From the NCBI GenBank assembly GCA_030407315.1, contig JALQPE010000059.1, positions 62,001 to 126,000 on the forward strand: a stretch of DNA of 64,000 bases, given 5' to 3'. Both the position numbers and the translations under genes were made by a program. The notes beneath the pieces were generated by a model. That model made no database searches, was not told the origin of the DNA, and saw only the letters and a list, made by a program, of their open reading frames with translations. Shown piece after piece: positions 17,020 through 27,200 of the stretch (within the stretch, counting starts at the first letter, position 1; each line of letters begins with the position of its first letter). This DNA comes from Asparagopsis taxiformis. Lineage: Eukaryota > Rhodophyta > Florideophyceae > Bonnemaisoniales > Bonnemaisoniaceae.

Positions 17020-17742
17020 TGTAGCAGGTAGAAAATCCGCTAGAGCGGCAAACCACCCGACAGGTGTCCCGAGCCTCGGTAGAGGAAGTGGTAGAGCAGA
17101 TGAACCTTATAGGTACCCAGCGGGTAGTCTCGTGAGAGAGAAGGTGTCGTTACCCGGAGGGGGTTGTGTGACAAAGGGGTGCTCACGCGAGAGGCGTATT
17201 AATGGAGCAAGATGACGTAATCCGTCGAGCTGTTGGCTAACCCTAAGGTTTTCCCGGAGAGGGGTTGAACAATAGGTATGCGAACACTGTTCCAGTGGGT
17301 CGTAATTCCACTTGAGTTTACGTTACTCTAGAAACCGTGCCTACTGGCTATTCCAGTGGCCGTTTTATACTAAGTCTACTGTAAGCTAGGGTTAGTGGTT
17401 AGGAATAAATATCCAGTTAGTGACCAATCAGAACCCAATTACTGGCGCTCGCCTACCCGCGAGGTCATTGCCAATAGGCTTACATTGTAATGTATGGCTG
17501 ATCAGCCTAAGTTAAAATTTGCCCCCTTGTGGGGTCTTGGCCGGGGCCGATAGGCCCGGGTGGGGTTATTTGTCAGCCATAGCTGGTCCTAAGTATAGGA
17601 AACACGCCAGTTGGCTGGTGCCTTCTGATTGGCACATCCCGTAAGTGGGTACCCAATAGGGAAGCGACACGGCTCGATCAGCGAGGACCGCCAGGCGGTA
17701 CGACACCCTAAGTCGAACCGATAGCTCGGTCATTGCACTACA
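17020..17742 (-). repeat. 5' LTR of element 2 (723 bp)
   Basis: Plus-strand ends are TGTAG...CTACA, a perfect 5-bp terminal inverted repeat. The inner end adjoins the candidate primer-binding site; the outer end adjoins AT-richer host sequence. The minus-strand start TGTAGTGCAATG resembles the start of element 1's LTR. The partner LTR is not in the window. Confidence 0.78.
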
Positions 17743-18739
17743 GAGAACATTTCAAAGACGTACAGCTTCATTTGCAGTCCAGTTTGGAGCTTTTGGTCAG
17801 CAAGTAGAAATGATGGCTTCTGGTCCTTAGATTTTGTACTCTTCTGCTAGTCTCACTATTTCGCCATATTCCACGATTCTTGCAGAACTTGGGCGAGAGG
17901 AGAGTGGAGCCTTAAGTTCATTGGAAGAGAGCATTTTTCTCTACAAGCAGACTGTAGAATAGCCTGCGTCAATTACCGCTTTCTTGGGGGAGTGCATTCG
18001 GAAACAACAACTACGTTTTCTTTCGCGCTACTTTTCTGAATGGACAAGACAGGAACATCAGATGTGGTATTTTGATCTGATTGGGTGTCACTCCCTGTGA
18101 TTGAATCTGATTTTGGTGATAATGTGATAATGGTCGAGACGAGCTCGCCATTTGCAACGGAAGCGACGGGGGTTTGGAACGGGTTTCTTCTATGAGTGCT
18201 GTTGGTGATTGAATTAGGTTGTATGTTTCTTGAACAGTAGGTTTCGCAAACACTAAAATATAGTGTGATACCAGAGTATTGGAACAGGTACCACAGTATC
18301 CTTGGAGAATGACGGGGCTACTACCTCGCAACACATGTTATCTGAAAAATTTGTCACCGCAGACATACAAGTTTTCCTGCATCAAATTTGCGCAAATACT
18401 CCATGATACGTTGCTGAGGTGACTTCACCATTTGATCATATTTCTGCAACTGAAATGTTTTACTGTAATGCTAGTTGCAGAAATTCCCCACCGTAAACTC
18501 TCTATTGTCAGACGATACATTGTCAACATGTCCAGGTGGACAATCAGCAACAGATTGATGACGATTAACGTGCCACGCAAAAACGATCACTCGAATTGTA
18601 GCTTGAACATAAAATTGTTTAGAGATGAGGATGCCAATTTTTTGTAAGCACTAACATTTAACATGAACGATCTCGCATCAACTGGCCTGCGCACCATATC
18701 AGCACGCTTCTCTACTCCGGGAGCTCTCCGCGGTAATAG
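17743..18739. other. Host intergenic region between element 2 and the GT61 gene
   Basis: AT-richer host sequence with only short ORFs, the longest being 107 codons on the minus strand at 18011-18334 with no recognisable features. No RNA gene was recognised. The target-site duplication of element 2 should begin at 17743 (GAGAA). Confidence 0.5.
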
Positions 18740-20422
18740 ATGAAGCCATTGAAAGTTCGTCAAGTACCCACAGCTTCGTCGCATGAAATTAAATCAGCAC
18801 GTCGAAGCCTGTTCTCCAGGACTAACATGGAGTCGACCCTCAGATTTGCCTCCGTTTTCATTCTCGCTGTAGCTGTCTGGGAGTTTTCTGGTGCCTCTGA
18901 TTCTATTCTGAAAGCATATAGCCGAGTGATTGCTACGCCCCCGAGAAGGGGCGACGATGAGGTACGCTCGACGAACACGATCAGCACCAGCGTTACTTCA
19001 TTGCATAATTTATATCCGGGCACAGATGAGTATACATCCGTTGAAGACTATCTGAACGAAAATCTGCCAAACACATATACTAATCATAGAAAACCATCGT
19101 TCCAACTGGAGATGCATTGGGTAGAGAACGCGCCCGTGGACAAAGTATGCAGAATTCATAATGCATGCATTCTCGACGACGGGCCAGTGCTCGTTCATCA
19201 ATGGATGAAATCACAGGAACAACAACTGCGTTTATGCGGAGCGGACAAAATTGTATACATGCAATCTGAGCAAGATTTTGAACAATCTGAGCCCGATAGC
19301 AGAATAGATCTCTTTGGTACAGCAGCTGCCCGCTACCATATTCCGCATTTCCTCACGGATATCTTGCCAATGATTTATGCCTCCGAGCTATTGCGACCAC
19401 GATTCACACCGAAGGAAAACATCAAGTCGATATGTGAGGGCCCGAATATGAATAGATGTTCCAAGCGTTCTTTATCTGAACAACTTTTCCCATCCATATT
19501 TGTAGATGACCGCGTTGGGACAATGATGCTCTCGTCATGGGTTCCACAGTTGGTGGCGTTGTTGCCCGGGAAACCTTATATGCACGTTCCCGAGCGGATG
19601 TTTCTGAACGACACGTCCAAGGTTTGCTTTCGGTCTGTAATTTCGTACAGAAAAAAAGTTGAACGGGCTGGTCGGGAATGGCTTGGCGAAAAGAATCCCA
19701 TGTTCCACGAAAATGGTATAACGAAGAAGAGTACTAGAGAGAAGCGAGAGGAGGGAGTGGACGTTGGGTCGAAAAAATGCGAGTTGAAGGTAACTATTCT
19801 AAACCGCGTAGGATGGGTGAAAAGAAGTGGAATTCTGCTTGGAAGGGACATTGTCAACTTGGAGGAGGTATGCAGGAAAATCGATGAAAGTGCGAGAAAG
19901 AAGGAAAACGACAATCTGAATATACACGTCAACGTTGAGTACTTTGAAAACTCAACATTTGCACAGCAAGTAGATGTGATGCAGAAAGCGGACGTGCTTG
20001 TTGGTGTGCATGGTGCCGGGCTCGGGAATCTGATGTTTGCAAGAGTGGACACAGCAATCCTGGAAGTGTTTCCATTTTCATACTACGCCGGTCCGTTTGA
20101 CCAAGTCGCGTCGACTCTAGGATTGCATTATGAACATATTGTAGCGCAACCCGACTCGGTCAATTTCATCAAATGTCTCGAGCAATTTGCGATGCGGCTG
20201 CGGAGCGATAGAATTCTCGCTCAGGGGAGGCAGCTGTGGGAGGAAGCCTTGAGCAAAAGGGAAGCGGAGGGTGATGTTTATCATCTTCGCACTCATGCGT
20301 TCGTTGAGAAACATCTATCGCCTGTGAAGCAATGCGCGCGAGCGCAACGAATGACCGTAGATGCCGAGGAGACGGCGGAGAAAGTAATAGAGATGGCCCA
20401 ATGGGTGTGTAACCAAAATTAA
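18740..20422 (+). CDS. GT61-family (DUF563) glycosyltransferase
   Basis: A 560-residue predicted Golgi type II membrane enzyme. A short basic N-terminus precedes a hydrophobic anchor (about residues 34-52, or near the N-terminus if ATG at Met30 is used). The lumenal part contains the GT61 signature near the C-terminus: DVLVGVHGAGLGNLMF, then LEVFPFSYY and a conserved region around LGLHYEHI. This family transfers sugars such as xylose or arabinose onto glycans in plants; the substrate cannot be read from sequence. Three N-glycosylation-type NxS/T sites occur in the lumenal part. It is the first host gene right of the retrotransposons. Confidence 0.85.
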   Translation: MKPLKVRQVPTASSHEIKSARRSLFSRTNMESTLRFASVFILAVAVWEFSGASDSILKAYSRVIATPPRRGDDEVRSTNTISTSVTSLHNLYPGTDEYTSVEDYLNENLPNTYTNHRKPSFQLEMHWVENAPVDKVCRIHNACILDDGPVLVHQWMKSQEQQLRLCGADKIVYMQSEQDFEQSEPDSRIDLFGTAAARYHIPHFLTDILPMIYASELLRPRFTPKENIKSICEGPNMNRCSKRSLSEQLFPSIFVDDRVGTMMLSSWVPQLVALLPGKPYMHVPERMFLNDTSKVCFRSVISYRKKVERAGREWLGEKNPMFHENGITKKSTREKREEGVDVGSKKCELKVTILNRVGWVKRSGILLGRDIVNLEEVCRKIDESARKKENDNLNIHVNVEYFENSTFAQQVDVMQKADVLVGVHGAGLGNLMFARVDTAILEVFPFSYYAGPFDQVASTLGLHYEHIVAQPDSVNFIKCLEQFAMRLRSDRILAQGRQLWEEALSKREAEGDVYHLRTHAFVEKHLSPVKQCARAQRMTVDAEETAEKVIEMAQWVCNQN

Positions 20423-20559
20423 CTCGCAATAAAATATTTGTGGAAAAGTCTGGCAGCTTTCGTGATGGCGGCGGCGTAGTAATTGACGAATAGATCCCTC
20501 TTTCAGAGTTCGTCCCCGTAACCACATCGCTAGACACACTTGTTGTGTCGTACGTCAGC

Positions 20560-23500
20560 ATGGTCCCGCAAATCAGCCAAGCTCTTCCGGTTCCTGCAGC
20601 GATTTTGAATTCGCTCGACAAAATCCGTTCCGTCAAGTCTTCCGAGGAAAGGAATAAGAGCATTTTCACAATTGTCGCCGCTGCCGTCGCCAAAGGCAAT
20701 GATGCTACATCGCCACCTGCGCATTATATCCTTCGCAGACTCGTCAATGGAGTTTCGGTTTCCTCAGGTCTGACGAGAGCAAACTATTCCGCTGTCCTCC
20801 ATGTACTCTGTCAGGTGCTCGCAGAATCTGCACAAAACGTCGAGGAGATCGTGCGTTTTATCAAAGACGTCTATCAGGTGAACGGTTCTTTCGAAATCGG
20901 ATATCCCGGCGCTGAACGCGAGCGGGCTCTCGCAACTATTGTTTGCTGTGCAGTAATCGTGAATACTGCCGCATCAAAGTTCACCTCTGCGTCCGCGAGA
21001 GATGTTGTTTCACTGCTTCGATTGACCATAAATGGCACAGCGTCAAGATGGCGCCTCGGTCCTGCCGCTCTCAAAATCTTGCACAAATTGGTGTCCAACG
21101 CCGAACACGATGTCAAACAAAGCTTGGTGAAGCCTCTGTGGCAGTGGTGTGAACAACGGAAGGACACCGAAGATGGTTTCCAGCTTGCCCTTGAATTGGT
21201 CCTTGAACACCGTCTAGTTGGACAGAAGGCTTTCAAAATTTTATATCCCGCTGCCTCCAGTTTCTCCAAGCCGCTCATGGCTACGTTCGATTCTGGATTC
21301 AGCTACCTGCCAGAACCCAACATAGATTTCAGGTCAGGCGAGGCAACAGCTCCTGTACTTCCCCAGGGATGGAGGTTGGCTATAGCATACTTGTTCAATT
21401 TTGCTGGAAAGTCTCAATGGGATCTGGCAGAGTTTTGGAAGTCTGTCGTTGTTGAACAAGTAATTAAGGGTTCTCGCAGCGGGGAGAAAAAGTTGGTTGC
21501 TCTACACGCCTTGATTGCTGCTGCTGGACATGTTCGTGATTTGAAATCCTTCAATGTTATTTTCGAGCCGTCGATTGCCTCCGCAATATCGGTTTTGGCG
21601 GATAAGAGAAGACGCACAGCAACGGATGTTGCAGTGAGAAAGGGAAGGATACCTGCGAATACATCTGCACAAATTGCCTCGACTCTGGAATCTTTCGGAG
21701 ATAAGGTGGTGGATGCATTATCGCCATCCAAGTCTCGCAGCGCTGAAGTCTCCACTTCCCTCCTGCACTCTCTTCTCCTTTGGTCTGCTCGTAATAATGT
21801 CGCGTCTACCGTTTTCCCCTGGAAAAGGATGAAAGAGGTTTTGTCTAGGTTCAGCGATTCACAAGTTGCATCATTGTTTTCTGCTGCTGTTGATGAGTTT
21901 GCTCAGCCTCAATTTGAGGAAGAAAGCGATAATGGCTTGAAAGTCTTGCGTAATCCCTCAACACGCTCAAGCATCATGAGACTCATCTTTGATATTGCAT
22001 CGTGTCATCCATCTGTTTCAATGGATGCTGTCAAAGTAGGGTTGTTATACAGCGTGTTTGATTTCAAAAAAGGGGCCGAAGAGGAAAGTGTGGGTGTGGA
22101 AAAGATAGAAACTTACATCCCAACCAAACTGGAAACATCTTATGCTGGTGTCTTACCCCAGCCGGAACCTGAAATATCTCAAAAAGCTGCTGCGGTATGT
22201 TTCCGAAAGTTGGCTTCGTTTATAGGTGATTGCCCGGCGAAATCAGATGATGAGAGATTATCGGGAATGTGTTTTGATTTCATGAAGGGAATCGTGCAAC
22301 AGGATACAGTAAGTCTTCGGACTCCCGCTTTACAATCAGAATCTTCCTTGAAAGAACTACAGGATGTTGCGCATCCTATCATGGAATACCTTTCTGCAAA
22401 GGTAAATTCAGGAAAGAACGGGTTGTTATTCAAGGCGCTACAAGTGGTTGCAGAGTTTTTGTGGCTATATAGCTTTCATCCATGTCCAGATCAGGATGTC
22501 AATGACGGGTCAAAAGATTTCACTGATGTGTACATCAACTTCCTGAGAAAGGTGGAAGCTTGCATCAAAGCGATTCGCCAAGCTAAGAAATCCAAGAAAT
22601 CTGCTCCCAAGCCCGATGAAGAGACACCTGAACCGATAGAGCAAATCACGCATTTGCTTACCGAGCTTTGTGGTCGAGAATCCGCCTTGTTCCGTCAGGC
22701 AGCCGTAAGAGCAATAGAGGCCTTGGGCCCTGAGCTTGATGATCGCGTTGTCGCCGTTTTGTTTGATGTCATTGAAGGGTATTCAGATGAAATTGAAGAT
22801 AGTGATGATGATGAATCCGATGTCGAAGAAATGGATGTCAATAATGACGATGAAGAACAAGAAAGTTCGGGCGATGAAAAAGAAAAAGAAGACTCTGACG
22901 GAGAGAAGCCCAGCTCAAAGAAGAGTGAAGATCAGGAGCTACTTGAGGACAAATCAAGTTCCGAGGAAAGTGGGGAGGAAGATGCTACAGAAATGCCTAA
23001 AGATAATCCGGACAAGAATTCCGATGGAGAGGAATCAGAGAGCGAGAATGAGGTTGACATTGATATCGACAAAGAAGATCCTGCTGTTCTTGCAGCATTT
23101 GACAAGAGGCTTGGGGCTCACATGCGACTGCTTCAAGAGGAGAAAAAGGCTGTAGCAAGAACGAAGCGCAAGGCATCATTCAAGTTTGTGAAAGCGTCTC
23201 GAATTTTGGAACTTATTGAGACTATTGCACGCGTACTGAGACTGCGTATAGAAAGATCAGGAGCGAAAGCCGATGTCAGAACTCCAATTGTATTTCTCGA
23301 TCTACAAGTGCGATTGTACGAATTTGCTCTTGGCGAAGATGGAGATAATCTTCGTTACTTGAAGCAGGTAACTTCGATTGTGTCAAAGCATATGCTGCTA
23401 CCAGTCTCTCTATATCAAAAGAACATATCTGATGTCGACACTGTTAAACAGTTATGTGATCGCTTCTTCGACACCATTCGGAAGTGCAAGTCTGCACGTA

Positions 23501-24162
23501 GCCTAACCTTGGCAGAATCTAGTGCTATGGGGAAAGCTCTGAATGGTTTGACAAGAATTGTGGCGGAAATGTCAGGTTCAGGTCATGAACAATTTGTACC
23601 GCAGTTTAAAAAACTTCTTACAACTGCGATGGGATCAACGGAACACCTATTGTGTGCCAATCTTTTCTCGTCCATCACACGAAAAACGCCACAAGCACAA
23701 CTGCTTGTACCGCATTTGGTAGAGGCGATTAGATCTGATGAAGGTTCGAAAAGGCACCGAAATCTTGCTTGCAATGTTTTGCGTCAAATCGTGGCAGGAC
23801 CTGAGGGCACCGAAATAGATATGAATGCTAAAGTGTGGAAGGAGGCAAACAAATTGCTGAAGCCATTCTGTTTTGACAAAGTTCAAAAAGGCAGATGGAC
23901 CATGGATGCCTTCACCTCAATTGTACATGTTGCAGCTCTTGCAGCAAGAGGGGGTTACTTGGGGGTTAAGGAAGATGTCTTTCGACAACTAACCAACCGC
24001 GTAACGGAATTTAGTGGTATGAAAGGGACGAGAGCCAGTCTCATGAAAATTGTCAACGCTGCTAGGCTTGCTACAGAGAAGGTAGATGCGATTCCCTCTG
24101 CGGGACCAGACGTCGAGGAGGAAGGTGCAACGGAAAAGCCGAAGAAGAAACAGAAGCACTGA
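20560..24162 (+). CDS. POL5: Pol5/MYBBP1A-family nucleolar protein
   Basis: About 1200 residues, mostly alpha-solenoid. The N-terminal YILRRLVNGVSVSSGLTRANYS segment matches the family's conserved LxRLVxGLxSSRxxAR region. A long acidic tract (about residues 740-840) follows, then a Leu-rich C-terminal half and a Lys-rich end (PKKKQKH), a probable nuclear/nucleolar signal. Family members act in nucleolar rRNA transcription and ribosome biogenesis and, despite the name, are not replicative polymerases. The start is taken as ATG 20560 because the open frame upstream has only a GTG at 20545. Its end lies 57 bases from the convergent SCC3 gene. Confidence 0.85.
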   Translation: MVPQISQALPVPAAILNSLDKIRSVKSSEERNKSIFTIVAAAVAKGNDATSPPAHYILRRLVNGVSVSSGLTRANYSAVLHVLCQVLAESAQNVEEIVRFIKDVYQVNGSFEIGYPGAERERALATIVCCAVIVNTAASKFTSASARDVVSLLRLTINGTASRWRLGPAALKILHKLVSNAEHDVKQSLVKPLWQWCEQRKDTEDGFQLALELVLEHRLVGQKAFKILYPAASSFSKPLMATFDSGFSYLPEPNIDFRSGEATAPVLPQGWRLAIAYLFNFAGKSQWDLAEFWKSVVVEQVIKGSRSGEKKLVALHALIAAAGHVRDLKSFNVIFEPSIASAISVLADKRRRTATDVAVRKGRIPANTSAQIASTLESFGDKVVDALSPSKSRSAEVSTSLLHSLLLWSARNNVASTVFPWKRMKEVLSRFSDSQVASLFSAAVDEFAQPQFEEESDNGLKVLRNPSTRSSIMRLIFDIASCHPSVSMDAVKVGLLYSVFDFKKGAEEESVGVEKIETYIPTKLETSYAGVLPQPEPEISQKAAAVCFRKLASFIGDCPAKSDDERLSGMCFDFMKGIVQQDTVSLRTPALQSESSLKELQDVAHPIMEYLSAKVNSGKNGLLFKALQVVAEFLWLYSFHPCPDQDVNDGSKDFTDVYINFLRKVEACIKAIRQAKKSKKSAPKPDEETPEPIEQITHLLTELCGRESALFRQAAVRAIEALGPELDDRVVAVLFDVIEGYSDEIEDSDDDESDVEEMDVNNDDEEQESSGDEKEKEDSDGEKPSSKKSEDQELLEDKSSSEESGEEDATEMPKDNPDKNSDGEESESENEVDIDIDKEDPAVLAAFDKRLGAHMRLLQEEKKAVARTKRKASFKFVKASRILELIETIARVLRLRIERSGAKADVRTPIVFLDLQVRLYEFALGEDGDNLRYLKQVTSIVSKHMLLPVSLYQKNISDVDTVKQLCDRFFDTIRKCKSARSLTLAESSAMGKALNGLTRIVAEMSGSGHEQFVPQFKKLLTTAMGSTEHLLCANLFSSITRKTPQAQLLVPHLVEAIRSDEGSKRHRNLACNVLRQIVAGPEGTEIDMNAKVWKEANKLLKPFCFDKVQKGRWTMDAFTSIVHVAALAARGGYLGVKEDVFRQLTNRVTEFSGMKGTRASLMKIVNAARLATEKVDAIPSAGPDVEEEGATEKPKKKQKH

Positions 24163-24218
24163 TAATATTAATGTTACAAATCGTAAATGATAAAACTACA
24201 AAACTGCTAAAACATGCG

Positions 24219-27200
24219 CTACCACCTCCGTTGCCTCTTCCGAACGATGATGGGCGAAGTGGCAACCGATGGTTTCCTTTGCCTCCGTTTTGGTCGGCTC
24301 TCACGCGAATTTGAATTTTGATCTTCAGTTGTTTCGGGAGGTGTCTCTACAGCACGTTCGCTTTCAGGTTGACTAGGACTCTCTGGTGCGGACTCATCGT
24401 CTTTGTTTTGGTCACCCGGGGAGACGGTTTCTGCCGATTTCTTTCTTGATGTTCCTCTTTTCCTATTTGTTGAGGGAGTTGATTCCTGTGTGTTTGATGA
24501 TTTACTCGAATGTCGAGATTTCTGTGGAGTGACAGCTGGATTTGATCTGTTGCTCTGATTGCTTCCGGATCCTTGTGAAGTTGCTTTCAACTTCATAGAT
24601 TTTTGTATTCTTCGAGACGAGCGCCGAACTCCCGATGGGACTGGACTGTTTTCCACGTCGGGCTGGGTATCCTCCAATTCCTCTTTCATCTCTTCATCTT
24701 CCTCATCATTCGAAGATGACTCGGGCTCTGGTTCAGTACTTCTCTGCTTGTTCGCCTTTTTAGAAACCTTCGCAACTGGGGTGGAATTGTTATATTCCAT
24801 CAAGTTGCGAGCCATTGCAACAGCTGATGATACATGATCTCCATTGTCTCCGTCATCAGCGTCTTCATCTGATGCTGAAAGCTGTGATGTGATGTCTTCT
24901 TCGCTTCCAGATTCACTTTGCGTGCCACTCAACTGAGCATAGTTGATGCGCTTTTTATCCCTTCCCGACCTTCTCACGTTCAGGTTCTCGGTCACGGCGG
25001 AAGTGAGATCATCATTCTTCTTCGTGGGACGACGTGGCCTTCTCTTTTTTGTCTTCAAGCCTGGAGAACTCCAATTTGTCTTGGACTTCTTGCGAGCAGT
25101 TGTAAGCTTCGGAATCTCGGGACTTTTCCCGAGTGTAAGAGCCTTAATTGCATTATAATAAGATTCAAACCGTTTCATGACAACGGGTTCAATTTCAAGT
25201 TCAGTGTCCTTAATGGCATGGAATTTCAACTCATCTGTCTTGACAAGGAGAGAGTCTGCATCTTGTTTCGATACCATGCCGATCAATGCCACCCCCGCAC
25301 AGGCAAGTACACCAATGGCACGTTGACTTTCAGTACTATTCTTTGGACATCGCATGGCTTCATCGGTGAGAAGAACAAGGGTGTCTCGGGAAGTATCTTT
25401 GCTCGTATGTCCGGGCTCTCGAGCACCTGACAGTATTTCTGCTAATTCCCACACAAAGTGATAAGGTCGATCCTTTGGTGAATGGATGAACGACACATCC
25501 GATAGAGCTTTCACAGCTTCGCGAATTTTTTCCGGTTCTTGCGCTTGCCGCTGTTGGTAATACCTTCGGCACAGCTCAAACACAGATAATGAAGTATCTA
25601 GATTACCCTCTGTAGGCCCACGCCTATCCCTCACGAGGAGACCTAGCAAAGGCAGATATGAAATTTCTTTCGATAATGCAGATTGAAAGGATGCTTGCAG
25701 AAGTGATATAAAACAATCTCTCACAACCTGTTCAGTTAGTTCTGCAGATCGACGTGGTTTCTTATTTCCTGGAAAGCGCACCGCATTATGACCAGAAGCG
25801 AAAAGCTCATATTCCAAGAGAGACTTGGCGCAAGACTTCACGGTCACGAGGATTTCTTGCAGGTCCGAACTGATCCCAAGGAAGTCTAAATTTGTAGATG
25901 CAGTGTCGCCCTTTCCTGATTCTACAGATTTATCCGCATCAGGAATCCAGACAGAAGCTGCAAAGTTCTCTACACCACGGGCGAGGGTTAGGGCAGTAAG
26001 CAATGCTTGTAGTGCCACAACCTTGACATGGATCTGAAAAGCATCACAATTGCACACTTTGCTAAGGACCATAACGACGTCATTGCCTAGCTCGCGTACA
26101 TTAGTTTCTTCAACCTCAGTTGCTTTCCGATCACTCTGATCCTCTGTATCTTCAATACGAGATTTGAACTTGGATAAAGACCACATGAGCAAAGCGCAGG
26201 CAATTCGAATCGCATCTGTTGTTACATTGTCACCTAAATCAGAGTCGTTGCCTTCTTCGCATTGAAACATCAACAACTTGGATGTCGAGCTCCATATGGA
26301 TGGACTAGATTCAATGAGCTCACAAGTTACTCTCACTTGGAGAATGCTGGCTGCCACACTACTTGGTTCTGCTTTTGAAAGACCGGATCGAACTTGCAGG
26401 GTTAGCTCCTTGGACGCAACGGTACATGCTTTCTGAAGAGCTCCATGCGTAGTTTTCTTCATAGGGCTGTCTTCGGCAAGGAAATTTTTGAAGGCGCTTG
26501 CACAAGAGTTGATAACAGCAGGAGAACCGGTATGTCGAGTTAGTACATCCACTAGTTTAGTGACCAACGTTTCAGCGCTCTTTTCTTCCGATGCATCTGT
26601 TTCAAATGGCAGATTCATTGGCAACTGCACCAACGCCGCTAATGCTCTCGGGTCAACTTGAAACTGTACAAGCAGGTTGGGAAGTAAAGGTATGAAATGC
26701 TTTGACGCCAAAACTCCTGGAGTTTCGTCACTATTACATTCGCCACGTTCGACGAGTTTTGCTCTGGATTTATCCCCCTTCCCACACGATTCTCGTATTG
26801 AAGCAAGCAATATTTCACAAAGGATCGCTTTGTCGTTGTCGCTCAACGAGTTGTCATCCTCCGGATCTGGCTTTCCAGGTGCTTTCCGACGGGACGACCG
26901 CTTTGCGCTAGGGGGGCTCTCTGTAGGATCCTTTTCTGATAGTAATCTCGTAAACGCTTCCCAGCATCGCAACGCCGGCATATGGTCCCAAACAGAATCG
27001 ACCAGTAAATCAGGAGTGGCATCTCGATCTCCTTTGCGGGAGAACGTAAACACTAGCTCTCGGATATCATCCATGGCTCGCTCGGGCGACGGAACTTGTT
27101 CAAGTTCCACTAGTACGAATTTTCGCAGAGGCCTGTGACGTTTCAGGGGCTTCTTCTTAACACTTCCGCTCTTCGCAGCCGAGCCCTGTATCCGGTCATC

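Larger units (their letters stand above)
11459..17742 (-). mobile_element. Ty3/Gypsy LTR retrotransposon (element 2), interrupted by element 1
   Basis: On the minus strand: 5' LTR (17742-17020), short leader, gag with CCHC knuckle, pol with protease, RT, RNase H and integrase core. Homology to integrase continues up to 11459 and is then replaced by element 1's LTR. Gag and pol each contain one in-frame TAA, so this copy is inactive. The base composition lacks the CpG richness of element 1 although the proteins are clearly related. The integrase C-terminus and 3' LTR should lie left of position 1. Confidence 0.88.

Noticed and set aside
18011..18334. 107-codon minus-strand ORF beside element 2
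   Set aside because: No recognisable domain, low-complexity Ser/Gln/Pro content and no neighbour support.
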